49,408 bases of DNA from an uncultured Bacteroidales bacterium (GTDB lineage Bacteria > Bacteroidota > Bacteroidia > Bacteroidales > UBA932): assembly GCA_902491795.1 (NCBI GenBank), contig CABUIX010000008.1, positions 1 through 49,408 on the forward strand, in the 5' to 3' direction. The notes beneath the pieces were generated by a model. The model worked only from the letters and a program-made list of their open reading frames with translations. It did no database searches and was not told the origin of the DNA. This document shows, piece after piece, positions 8,111 through 15,838 of this stretch. The position numbers and the translations under genes were made by a program. The first letter of the stretch is position 1. Each line of letters opens with the position of its first letter.

Positions 8111-8121
8111 TCACCTCCTTT
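8111..8121 (-). promoter_or_regulatory. Extended Shine-Dalgarno of rpsU
   Basis: On the minus strand the leader reads AAAAGGAGGTGATTAAGC before ATG 8104. AAGGAGGTGAT (8121 to 8111 or one base either side) is complementary to the 16S 3' end, with 6 bases between AGGAGGTGA and ATG. I saw no comparable site in the other leaders I checked. In Flavobacterium a strong site on rpsU has been linked to autoregulation by bS21 level; the same is inferred here. Confidence 0.85.
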
Positions 8122-8148
8122 TCTTATCGAGTCCGCAAAGGTAGCAAT

Positions 8149-8859
8149 TTATTTCAACATTGCAAGAAAATCTTTCATTCCTTCAGTGGCCGGTTTCCGG
8201 ATATGAACGATGCGCCTGTCATGAACGGGGACGCTTGCCGGGTCTATGATGTAGACAGGTGTCTCCGCACCGGCATAGCGGTAAAGTCCTGCTGCCGGCC
8301 AGACTTGCAGTGAAGTGCCCACGATGAGCAGTATGTCGGCCTTGGAAACAATGTCAATGGCTTTTTCTATTTTGGGAACTGCTTCTCCAAAAAACACTAT
8401 ATGCGGGCGGTATTGTGAGCCGTCCGGTGCCAGATCACCGAGATTCACCGGATCATAGCCTATGTCTATTACATACTTCTCCGAATATCCGTCATTCTCG
8501 TTGCATGTGTCTTCGGGCCGTATTTTGGTAAGTTCGCCATGGAGATGCAGCACATTGCCGGATCCGGCCCTTTCATGCAGATTGTCCACGTTCTGAGTTA
8601 TCACCCTGACTTTGCAGATGTCTTCGAGCCCGGCTATCAGCCTGTGAGCCTCGTTTGGCTTTACGTCCCTGAGCTGTGCGCGCCTTGCATTGTAGAACCT
8701 GAGTAGAAGTCCCGGGTTTTTCCTCCAGCCTTCGATTGAAGCCACTTCCATCGGGTCATAATTGTCCCAAAGTCCTCCGTTGTCCCTGTATGTGGACAAT
8801 CCGCTTTCCGCGCTGACGCCTGCACCAGTCAGCACCGCGATTTTCTTGTTCTTGTCCAT
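8149..8859 (-). CDS. SIR2-family NAD-dependent protein deacylase (sirtuin)
   Basis: 236 residues. It removes acyl groups from lysines using NAD. Visible motifs are TGAGVSAESGLSTYR (residues 11-25), TQNVDNLHERAG (88-99), the catalytic histidine in HLHGEL (H107), and FFGEAVP. Y56 and R59 in FYNARR match the Y-x-x-R pair that gives class III sirtuins (CobB, SIRT5) a taste for succinyl and other acidic acyl groups. The zinc-knuckle region has only one cysteine instead of four, as in zinc-less bacterial members. It lies one base after the ATPase stop codon, so the two genes are cotranscribed. Confidence 0.92.
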   Translation of the reverse strand: MDKNKKIAVLTGAGVSAESGLSTYRDNGGLWDNYDPMEVASIEGWRKNPGLLLRFYNARRAQLRDVKPNEAHRLIAGLEDICKVRVITQNVDNLHERAGSGNVLHLHGELTKIRPEDTCNENDGYSEKYVIDIGYDPVNLGDLAPDGSQYRPHIVFFGEAVPKIEKAIDIVSKADILLIVGTSLQVWPAAGLYRYAGAETPVYIIDPASVPVHDRRIVHIRKPATEGMKDFLAMLK

Positions 8860-8860
8860 A

Positions 8861-10015
8861 TTATATCTTCATTCCGAAATATCTCGTGCGTACCCAGTAT
8901 TCGAAAAGTGGATCAATCACTTCGGGGGTACCTCCGGTTTCAAAATTTACGATTTCCTTCTTTGCCAATGCGTCCTTTAGCCTTCTGACGTTGGCTGACG
9001 AGCTCAGGGCGAACCGGTCAATGACTTCGGTGCTGGTGAACTTTGTCTCTCCGCAAAGTATGGCATTCAGCAGATTGACCTGAAATGTGGTAAGGTCATT
9101 CATGACGGCAATGAATCGCGGTTCATGAATGGAAATAAGTGCATCGAGAGCGGCAGTGAGGATGTTCTCCATTATGTATCCTTTTGACATGGAGTCGCAG
9201 ATTGCCGCGAAATGGTTTATGTACCATATATTGTTGCGGAACAGTTTGCATGTTCCGAGCAGAAGGTCCCGGTCTATCACTTTTCCGCTTGACAAAAGGG
9301 ATCTGTTGATGTGTTCGATTATGTCCCTGGTCTCGATCTGCTCGAGCCTGATCCTTTCCACCTGCCGGAAAAACAGTTTCCGGTATCCGAAAATGTCGTG
9401 CATGGCATTGACCGATGATCCCGAAAGAATGTATGCGGCATTTTCCCTGTCAGAGCGGTCAAGGCTCTTGAATGTGTCGTTAAGGAGACCGCAGAATTTG
9501 TCCCCGTCTTCCGTCAGCATCACATTCTGGAATTCCGTCATCATTGGACAGATTTTGGCGCCGATACGTTTGCCGGCCCTGTAAGGGAGCAGCATTACGG
9601 CCTTCATGTCGGCTTCGTCCAGGCGGTTGCGTGAATTGAGTATCGTTCCGTTGTTCCTGTAGTTCTCTTCGTCAAATTCAAGGCTGCTGCCTTCCAGCAT
9701 TGTCCGCGCTGCGCTGCCGAATTCGTCGGGAGTGCTGCAGAAACTCTTCAGTATCTCTGAGCCGAGCCGCAGGGTCAGGCTGCGCAGGTCCCTTATGTCC
9801 AGCAGGCTGGCAAGGGGAGCGCGGAAGTTCACTCCTGCCGTCTGCATGTTGTAGAATGCCTGTCTGGCAAGGGACATCTTTCCGGTTTTCGGCGGCTCGT
9901 ACATTACAATGTTTTCTCCCTGGACCAGAAGATTTGCAAATGCCCTTGCCTCATTTTGCCGGCCGATGAAATTCTTGCCGGTAACATATTTGCTGTATAT
10001 GAAAGTCTCGTCCAT
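8861..10015 (-). CDS. ATPase-like protein (MNS/DUF234-type architecture) with degenerate Walker motifs
   Basis: 384 residues. The layout follows the STAND-related ATPases of PF01637 type: FIGRQNEARAF near residue 16, a P-loop region at about 38-48, a Walker B region at about 156-162, a sensor-like ILSGSSVNAMHDIF, a winged-helix stretch (FTSTEVIDRFALSSSANVRRLKDAL) and a C-terminal VIDPLFEYWVRTRYF. The P-loop reads YEPPKTGKMS (9872-9901): the first Gly is Glu and the Thr/Ser after GK is Met. Walker B reads CPMMTEF (9530-9550), where Asp is replaced by Thr. ATP hydrolysis is therefore doubtful. It starts the operon with the sirtuin and has a near-consensus promoter. Function unknown. Confidence 0.75.
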   Translation of the reverse strand: MDETFIYSKYVTGKNFIGRQNEARAFANLLVQGENIVMYEPPKTGKMSLARQAFYNMQTAGVNFRAPLASLLDIRDLRSLTLRLGSEILKSFCSTPDEFGSAARTMLEGSSLEFDEENYRNNGTILNSRNRLDEADMKAVMLLPYRAGKRIGAKICPMMTEFQNVMLTEDGDKFCGLLNDTFKSLDRSDRENAAYILSGSSVNAMHDIFGYRKLFFRQVERIRLEQIETRDIIEHINRSLLSSGKVIDRDLLLGTCKLFRNNIWYINHFAAICDSMSKGYIMENILTAALDALISIHEPRFIAVMNDLTTFQVNLLNAILCGETKFTSTEVIDRFALSSSANVRRLKDALAKKEIVNFETGGTPEVIDPLFEYWVRTRYFGMKI

Positions 10016-10028
10016 TTTCTGAATGAAT

Positions 10029-10060
10029 CAAAAATACCTTATTAATTCCATTTTAACAAA
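10029..10060 (-). promoter_or_regulatory. Promoter of the ATPase-sirtuin operon
   Basis: Minus strand: TTTG (10060-10057), 20 bases, TATTTTTG (10036-10029), matching the Bacteroidetes consensus exactly. The box ends 13 bases before ATG 10015. Confidence 0.8.
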
Positions 10061-10095
10061 TTGTTGCTCCCGGACTCTGGCGGGGTGATGAGACA

Positions 10096-10148
10096 TAATG
10101 GTCTAAATTTCAAAAATAATTTGTAGTTGAAGCAAATAATGTCTAAAT
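10096..10148. repeat. Short direct repeat in the rplU leader region
   Basis: ATAATGGTCTAAATT near 10096-10110 recurs as AATAATGTCTAAATT near 10136-10149, about 40 bases apart. The second copy contains the proposed rplU -7 box. The rest of 10016-10238 holds the two promoters and a leader hairpin, and no gene. Confidence 0.4.
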
Positions 10149-10151
10149 TCG
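10120..10151 (+). promoter_or_regulatory. Probable promoter of rplU-rpmA
   Basis: TTTG (10120-10123), 20 bases, TAAATTCG (10144-10151), one mismatch from TAnnTTTG. It would give a leader of about 80 bases before rplU. Confidence 0.5.
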
Positions 10152-10215
10152 CAGTCCAAATTTTATGGCCGTCAAGCCTGAAAAGATCCGCTGCAATGGC
10201 GGGCGCTTGCGGCCG

Positions 10216-10235
10216 AAACTTTAAAAACAAAGTTT
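10216..10235 (+). promoter_or_regulatory. Hairpin next to the rplU start codon
   Basis: AAACTTT (10216-10222) and AAAGTTT (10229-10235) form a perfect 7-bp stem with loop AAAAAC, ending three bases before ATG 10239. It would occlude initiation and may be part of a ribosomal-protein leader; no known leader family was recognised. Confidence 0.4.
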
Positions 10236-10238
10236 TAG

Positions 10239-10550
10239 ATGTACGCAATAGTGGAAATTGCAGGCCAGCAGTTCAAGGTTGAGGCTGGCAATGAGATCTT
10301 TGTGCATAGGCTTGCCGATGCCAAAGGTGCTGATGTGGAGTTCACCAAGGTCCTTCTCGTCGCGAACGATTCCGACATCAAGGTTGGTGCTCCCTATGTT
10401 GACGGAGCAGTGGTCAAGGCTACTGTGCTGGAGGATGATGCCAAGGCAGACAAAGTGCTTGTATTCAAGAAGATCCGCCGTAAGGGTTTCCAGAAACTCA
10501 ACGGCCATCGTCAGAAGCTTTCCAAGATAAGAATTAACGAAATCGCTTAA
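10239..10550 (+). CDS. rplU: 50S ribosomal protein bL21
   Basis: 103 residues, MYAIVEIAGQQFKVEAG at the start, the central VGAPYVDGAVVKATVL, and a basic KKIRRKGFQKLNGHRQ RNA-binding end. It binds 23S rRNA in the large subunit. It is followed after 5 bases by rpmA, the usual pair. Length is normal. The leader of about 80 bases carries a hairpin that abuts the start codon. Confidence 0.98.
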   Translation: MYAIVEIAGQQFKVEAGNEIFVHRLADAKGADVEFTKVLLVANDSDIKVGAPYVDGAVVKATVLEDDAKADKVLVFKKIRRKGFQKLNGHRQKLSKIRINEIA

Positions 10551-10555
10551 GGGTT

Positions 10556-10816
10556 ATGGCACACAAGAAAGGTCAATCAAGTTCAAAGAACGGTCGTGAA
10601 TCTCAAAGTAAACGACTCGGACTCAAGAAATTCGGCGGCGAAACAGTTAAGGCCGGAAATATTATTGTACGCCAGAGAGGTACTGTCCACAATCCGGACA
10701 AGAATGTCGGTATGGGCAAGGACCATACTCTCTATGCCCTTGTCGACGGCACTGTAAAGTTCTCTCGCAAGAGGAACGACAAATCTTACGTGTCGGTTAT
10801 CCCGTTTGAGAATTAG
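10556..10816 (+). CDS. rpmA: 50S ribosomal protein bL27
   Basis: 86 residues. The protein begins MAHKKGQSSSKNGRESQSKRLGLKKFGG without the cleavable N-terminal extension known in Firmicutes, so the mature N-terminus that reaches the peptidyl-transferase centre is made directly. IIVRQRGTVHNPDKNVGMG is the conserved core. It is cotranscribed with rplU. Confidence 0.98.
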   Translation: MAHKKGQSSSKNGRESQSKRLGLKKFGGETVKAGNIIVRQRGTVHNPDKNVGMGKDHTLYALVDGTVKFSRKRNDKSYVSVIPFEN

Positions 10817-10839
10817 CTCGGAGGGACAGAATGTCGGAC

Positions 10840-10884
10840 AGGAGGACTTGCACTTCGAGTAGAGTGTAGGTCCTCCTTATATTT
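10840..10884 (+). terminator. Probable terminator between rpmA and serS
   Basis: AGGAGGAC (10840-10847) pairs perfectly with GTCCTCCT (10870-10877), enclosing an imperfect inner stem, followed by TATATTTATATC. The tail is only moderately T-rich, so partial read-through into serS is possible. Confidence 0.55.
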
Positions 10885-10896
10885 ATATCAGAAGTT

Positions 10897-12168
10897 ATGT
10901 TGACACTCAAGACATTGCGCGATGACCCTCAGGGAGTCGTGGCGAAACTGAAAATCAAGAATTTCGACGCCCAGGAAATCGTCGGAAGAATACTGGAGCT
11001 GGATACCCTTCGCAGAAACCTGCAGACAGAGAGTGATGACCTCCTGGCCAGGCAGAAGCAGATTGCTGCAAAGATAGGCGGTCTCATGAAGGAAGGCCGC
11101 AAGGAAGAGGCTGAGGCTGCAAAGGAAGAGACGGCAGAGCTCAAGCTCAAGTCCAATGAACTTCTGGACAAGATGGATGCGGCGGCCAAGGAACTTGAAG
11201 CGCAGCTTGTGCTTCTTCCTAATACGCCTTGTGCCCTCGTGAAACCGGGAAAGGGCGCTGAGGACAATGAAGTCGTGAAAATGGGTGGTCCTGAGGTCCA
11301 TCTGCCGGAAAATGCACTGCCTCACTGGGAGCTGGCGAAAAAGTATGGCATCATCGACTTTGACCTCGGAGTCAAGATAACCGGAGCCGGATTCCCGGTA
11401 TACAGGGGAAAAGGAGCAAAGCTTCAGCGCGCATTGATCAACTTCTTCCTGGACTGCAACACTGCTGCAGGCTATTTTGAAGTTGAGCCGCCCGTTATGG
11501 TGAATGCTGCTTCCGGTTTCGGTACGGGCCAGCTTCCTGACAAGGAAGGACAGATGTATCACGCCAACGTTGATGATTTCTATATGGTCCCTACGGCGGA
11601 AGTTCCTGTTACAAACATTTTCCGCGATGTGATTCTCTCTGCAGGCGAAATTCCGCAGAGGTTGACTGCATATACCCCGTGTTTCCGTCGTGAGGCCGGA
11701 TCATACGGCAAGGACGTGCGCGGGCTGAACCGTCTCCACCAGTTCGACAAAGTTGAAATAGTCCGTGTGGAGAAGCCGGAAAATTCTTATGCTGCTCTCG
11801 ATGACATGGTTGCCCATGTTGAGGGTATCGTCAACAAGCTGGGACTCCGCTACCGTATCCTGCGCCTTTGCGGAGGCGACCTCAGTTTCACTTCGGCCAT
11901 CACTTATGATTTCGAGTTATGGTCCGCAGCCCAGCAGCGCTGGCTAGAGATTTCGTCTGTTTCCAATTTTGAGACATACCAGTCAAACCGTCTGCACCTG
12001 AGATACCGCGACGAAAACGGCAAGATACAGCTCGCCCATACTCTCAACGGAAGCTCTCTTGCTCTTCCGCGCGTCGTTGCGGCTCTTCTTGAGGATAACC
12101 AGACTCCGGACGGAATCATCATTCCTGAAATCCTTCGTCCTTATACCGGTTTTGACCGAATTGATTAA
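10897..12168 (+). CDS. serS: Seryl-tRNA synthetase
   Basis: 423 residues. It charges tRNA-Ser with serine. The N-terminal about 110 residues are a long charged helical hairpin (the tRNA-binding coiled coil, rich in AKEETAELKLKSNELLDK-like sequence). The class II catalytic core has motif 2 at FRREAGSYGKDVRGLNRLHQF (from about residue 263) and motif 3 in the final section, LNGSSLALPRVVAALLEDNQ. It overlaps the ruvC start by 8 bases. Confidence 0.98.
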   Translation: MLTLKTLRDDPQGVVAKLKIKNFDAQEIVGRILELDTLRRNLQTESDDLLARQKQIAAKIGGLMKEGRKEEAEAAKEETAELKLKSNELLDKMDAAAKELEAQLVLLPNTPCALVKPGKGAEDNEVVKMGGPEVHLPENALPHWELAKKYGIIDFDLGVKITGAGFPVYRGKGAKLQRALINFFLDCNTAAGYFEVEPPVMVNAASGFGTGQLPDKEGQMYHANVDDFYMVPTAEVPVTNIFRDVILSAGEIPQRLTAYTPCFRREAGSYGKDVRGLNRLHQFDKVEIVRVEKPENSYAALDDMVAHVEGIVNKLGLRYRILRLCGGDLSFTSAITYDFELWSAAQQRWLEISSVSNFETYQSNRLHLRYRDENGKIQLAHTLNGSSLALPRVVAALLEDNQTPDGIIIPEILRPYTGFDRID

Positions 12169-12718
12169 AGAGGGTACAGTTATTTTAGGCATCGATCCCG
12201 GAACCAATATACTCGGTTTCGGGATTGTGCGTGTGAATTCCGCTCATAAGCCGCAGTATGTGGACATGGGCGTCCTTGATCTGCGGAAAGTTGAATCTCC
12301 CTATGAAAAACTAAAGATCATCTATGAAAAGACTTTGGCGTTGTGTGACTTGCATCATCCCGAACACATGGCTGTAGAGTCTCCGTTTTACGGACGTAAT
12401 GCCCAGGTCCTGTTCAAGCTTGGAAGGGCTCAGGGGGCTGCCGTGACAGCAGCTCTGGAGCGGGGCCTGTCGGTTGCGGAATACGCTCCGAGAAAGGCAA
12501 AGATTGCCGTGTGCGGAAATGGTGCAGCTTCGAAAGAACAGGTATGTCTGATGGCCCAAAAAATACTTGGCATTAAAATTGCCAATAAATTTCTGGATGC
12601 AACTGATGCTTTGGCTCTGGCCTTGTGTCATTTCTACCAGTTGGGCAATCCTCTGTCTGACAAGGGGTCTGGCTCATGGGAGAAGTTTGTGGCAGATAAC
12701 CCTGAAAGAATACTATAA
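12161..12718 (+). CDS. ruvC: Crossover junction endodeoxyribonuclease RuvC
   Basis: 185 residues from TTG 12161 (MIKEGTVILGIDPG). RuvC cuts Holliday junctions with RuvAB. The acidic active site is complete: D12 in GIDPGT, E73 in VESPFYG, and D146 and D149 in DATDALALALCH. The frame runs further upstream inside serS, but the encoded residues there do not look like RuvC, and TTG 12161 gives the family's usual short N-terminus. It overlaps serS by 8 bases, suggesting translational coupling. It is followed after 10 bases by the barrel protein. Confidence 0.95.
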   Translation: MIKEGTVILGIDPGTNILGFGIVRVNSAHKPQYVDMGVLDLRKVESPYEKLKIIYEKTLALCDLHHPEHMAVESPFYGRNAQVLFKLGRAQGAAVTAALERGLSVAEYAPRKAKIAVCGNGAASKEQVCLMAQKILGIKIANKFLDATDALALALCHFYQLGNPLSDKGSGSWEKFVADNPERIL

Positions 12719-12728
12719 ATCTTAGTCG

Positions 12729-15674
12729 ATGAAATTATTCAGATGTCTGATTCTTTTGTGCGCTGTCATGTTTGGCGTGAATGCCGCGGCGCAGGGCAAC
12801 GCTGATGTGAAGGCAGTGCTTATAGATGGAGGTACAGGAGAGCCTGTCGGTTTCGCTACGGTTTCGTTGACCCGGGAGGGTCAGGACAAGCCTGCGAAGT
12901 ATACCCTGAGTGACGACAAGGGCAATGTGACCATCGCGTCTGTCAGGAGGGGGACATATACTATCAAGGCGGAACTGCTTGGATACAAGGCTTATACGGC
13001 GACAGTGAAGGTTGAGAACTCCACTGTCGATCTTGGACAGATCAAGCTCGAGCCTGACACTGAGCAGATTGATGCCGCAACTATATCGGCGTTGGGCAAC
13101 CCTGTGATCATCAAGAAGGATACTGTTGAATACAACGCCACATCATTCAGCACCACAGACAATGACGTGCTGGAGGACTTGCTGAAGAAACTTCCAGGCG
13201 TTGAGGTTTCCGACGACGGCACAATCACGGCCAACGGAGAGACGATCTCGAAAATAACCATCGACGGAAAGACATTCTTCCTTGATGACCCGCAGCTTGC
13301 TTCCAAGAATATTCCGGCCAAGATGATCAACAAGCTCAAGATCATACAGAAAAAGTCTGAACAGGCCGAATTCACCGGAATTGATGACGGTGAGGAAGAG
13401 ACAGTGATTGATCTCTCTGTCCAGCCGGGCATGATGCGTGGCCTTTTCGGCAATGTCCTTGCCGGAGCGGGTGCCGACCTCCCGTCTTCAAACGGCACTG
13501 AGAGTGAGCTCAGATATCAGGGCAACGCATTCATCGGCAGGTTCACCGACAAGTCGCAGATCAGCCTCATTCTCAACGGAAACAACGTGAACAATCAGGG
13601 AGGGACCAACCGTGCCGGCAACATGATGATGAACATGCGCAGTTCCGGGATCGGCGGCGGAGGAGGAGGAATCACGACTTCATATATGGCAGGTCTCAAT
13701 GCTGCAGGGGACCTGTTTGACGACAGGATGGAACTCGGAGGCAACTACCTCTTCAACTCAAGCGACAATGTCGTCTCACAGAGCAGCGTAAAGACAAACT
13801 ACCTTGCCGACCAGAACCTGATCTACAACAGCAGCGGATTCAGTGGCACTCATTCCGACGGCCACAGGTTCGGAATAAGGCTTGAGCATGAGTTTTCCGA
13901 GAACACCTCCATCCTTTTCCAGCCGGAAGTGAACTTTGGCCGCGGGTGGTACACCCAGTCCACTAGGGACACGACATACAACGATGACCTTGCCGGAAAC
14001 GTGAACAAGTTGAGCGAATCGTTTGCCGACAACAGCGGCAACAACAAGAGCGTTTCGGCGAACGGATTTTTCCTGTTCAGGCAAAGACTTGGAATACCCG
14101 GGCGTACTTTGACTGCGAATATTGATTTCAGCCTTTCAAATAATGTACTGGACGGATTGAACCGCAACGGGTCGACTTCCTTTGACGACAACGGGATCGC
14201 CACGGAGACCGAGAATGTCAACCAGAGCTTCAACAACGACCAGAGCAGCTATTCAGTCAACAGCCGCATCACGTATACCGAGCCTCTGGGCAACCATTTC
14301 TATCTTGAGGCCAATTATTCATACAACTGGAGCCGGTCCACTTCGGACAAGCGGACCTACGACCTCAACAATGACGGGGCATTTGACTATAATTATTCGA
14401 ACAGCATAATCAACGAGAGCAACCGGCAGGAAATAGGAGTGAACGCCCTTTTCCAGAATGAGTCGTTCCGTGCACAGGTCGGTTTTGCCGCTATGCCGAC
14501 AAAGACCTACAACAGCACTACCAGATTCAATTCCGAGACAGGTGAGTACAGCCCCGTCACGTATGACGATTTCCGCTGGAATTTCTCTCCCCAGATTTCC
14601 ATGGATGTTGACTTCAGCGAATTGTCAAGCATGAGAATGTTCTATCGCGGAACTTCCAGCCAGCCTTCGACTTCACAGCTGATACCTGTTCCGGACAACA
14701 GTGACCCCATGAACATCAGTTTCGGTAATCCTTCGCTGACACCGTATTTTACTCACAGCCTCAGAGGAGACTACCGTTTTTCGAACAGGGAGAAATTCAC
14801 ATCCTTCAACCTTCGGTTCAACGGCGGCTTTGTTCAGAATCCTATAGTCAATGTAGTCTGGTACGGATCAAACGGCGGTCAGTATACCATGCCTTTCAAC
14901 GGCCCTTCGTCTTTCAATGCCAGCTTCAACAGCTTCGCGAATGTGCCGCTTGGCGACAGCGGGGCCTTTACGTTCAGCAACTCTCTCGGTGGAAGTTTCC
15001 GTCAAAGTGCTTCTTACGTGGGTACTGACGTGGACATGACCACTTATGAGAATGACGGATATTACGCTTTCATGAATGAGTTCATTGAACTTTTCACTGG
15101 CGATGCAGACTGGCGTGCCGCACACGTATCCGAGAATTCGACAAGGACACTGAGCGCTAACGAACGCTTTACCCTTAGGTACAGGACAACTGCGCTGGAG
15201 GCATCTTTGGGGGCATCTACCCGCATGAACCGTTCCTGGTATTCAATTTCAACCTCCAAGGACCAGACGACGACCTGGAACAATTCAGTGAGTGCGGGTC
15301 TTACATGGAACTGGACTTCCACAGGAATAAGCCTTGAGAGCGACTTTGACTACAACTGGTACAACGGATATTCTACGCAGCAGCCGTCAGAGAGTGTGCT
15401 GAATGCCGAAATTTCAAAATTGCTGTTCAACGACAGTGTCACTTTGGCAATAAGGGGATATGACATACTTGGCCAGTCTAAGAATCTGACTGTGAGCGAC
15501 AGTGCGAACTATCACAGTGAGTCTGTCAACAATACTCTTGGACGTTATGTGATCGTCTCTCTTACTTGGCGTTTCGGAACCATGGGAGGCGGCAGGAGAG
15601 GCTTCCGCGGTGGCCCCGGTGGCCCTGGTGGCCCTGGCGGCGGTCCCGGCGGTCCACCACCTCCCAGGGGATAG
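12729..15674 (+). CDS. Outer-membrane beta-barrel protein with carboxypeptidase-regulatory-like domain
   Basis: 981 residues. A signal peptide (MKLFRCLILLCAVMFGVNAAAQ) is followed by a carboxypeptidase D regulatory-like domain (about 25-115: DGGTGEPVGFATVSL, VKVENSTVDLGQIKL), a plug-like region (NDVLEDLLKKLPGVEVSDDGTI) and a long barrel region of the outer-membrane beta-barrel family 3, rich in Asn, Ser and aromatic residues. The barrel strand that should carry the assembly signal is RYVIVSLTWRF. After it comes a 32-residue tail GTMGGGRRGFRGG ... PPPPRG coded by tandem GGTGGCCCn units. No TonB box or SusD partner is seen, so it is TonB-receptor-like but of unknown substrate. It is cotranscribed with ruvC. 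Confidence 0.85.
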   Translation: MKLFRCLILLCAVMFGVNAAAQGNADVKAVLIDGGTGEPVGFATVSLTREGQDKPAKYTLSDDKGNVTIASVRRGTYTIKAELLGYKAYTATVKVENSTVDLGQIKLEPDTEQIDAATISALGNPVIIKKDTVEYNATSFSTTDNDVLEDLLKKLPGVEVSDDGTITANGETISKITIDGKTFFLDDPQLASKNIPAKMINKLKIIQKKSEQAEFTGIDDGEEETVIDLSVQPGMMRGLFGNVLAGAGADLPSSNGTESELRYQGNAFIGRFTDKSQISLILNGNNVNNQGGTNRAGNMMMNMRSSGIGGGGGGITTSYMAGLNAAGDLFDDRMELGGNYLFNSSDNVVSQSSVKTNYLADQNLIYNSSGFSGTHSDGHRFGIRLEHEFSENTSILFQPEVNFGRGWYTQSTRDTTYNDDLAGNVNKLSESFADNSGNNKSVSANGFFLFRQRLGIPGRTLTANIDFSLSNNVLDGLNRNGSTSFDDNGIATETENVNQSFNNDQSSYSVNSRITYTEPLGNHFYLEANYSYNWSRSTSDKRTYDLNNDGAFDYNYSNSIINESNRQEIGVNALFQNESFRAQVGFAAMPTKTYNSTTRFNSETGEYSPVTYDDFRWNFSPQISMDVDFSELSSMRMFYRGTSSQPSTSQLIPVPDNSDPMNISFGNPSLTPYFTHSLRGDYRFSNREKFTSFNLRFNGGFVQNPIVNVVWYGSNGGQYTMPFNGPSSFNASFNSFANVPLGDSGAFTFSNSLGGSFRQSASYVGTDVDMTTYENDGYYAFMNEFIELFTGDADWRAAHVSENSTRTLSANERFTLRYRTTALEASLGASTRMNRSWYSISTSKDQTTTWNNSVSAGLTWNWTSTGISLESDFDYNWYNGYSTQQPSESVLNAEISKLLFNDSVTLAIRGYDILGQSKNLTVSDSANYHSESVNNTLGRYVIVSLTWRFGTMGGGRRGFRGGPGGPGGPGGGPGGPPPPRG
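15609..15667 (+). repeat. In-frame GC-rich repeat coding a Gly/Pro tail
   Basis: Units of GGTGGCCC(C/T) repeat in phase from 15609, then degenerate to GGCGGCGGTCCC. They encode the GGP-rich C-terminus of the barrel protein. Confidence 0.85.
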
Positions 15675-15823
15675 GCTGGTGGCCGGATCGGGAGCGGACT
15701 TGACCTGAATCAAATTTTCTTGATGCGGAGATGCGGCAGGAAGACATTTCCTGGCAGTATCTCCGCATTCGCCGTTTTGAATGGACATCGGGGAATTATT
15801 TTCGCTTATTCGGCAAGAATCCA

Positions 15824-15831
15824 TATATTTG
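15824..15831 (+). promoter_or_regulatory. -7 box (TATATTTG) seven bases before the LysE-type gene
   Basis: TATATTTG followed by CAAGAAT and ATG 15839. A weak TTTTCG lies about 20 bases upstream (15799-15804). The predicted leader is only a few bases. Confidence 0.55.
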
Positions 15832-15838
15832 CAAGAAT

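Noticed and set aside
8149..10015. Anti-phage SIR2-STAND defence system
   Set aside because: The sirtuin is of the short CobB deacylase type without effector fusions, and the neighbourhood is housekeeping; kept only as a speculative link.
12059..12160. Longer N-terminus for RuvC
   Set aside because: It lies wholly inside serS and codes Arg/Leu-rich sequence unlike RuvC.
15609..15667. CRISPR-like or intergenic repeat
   Set aside because: Units are contiguous, 9 bases and in frame with the barrel protein; no spacers.
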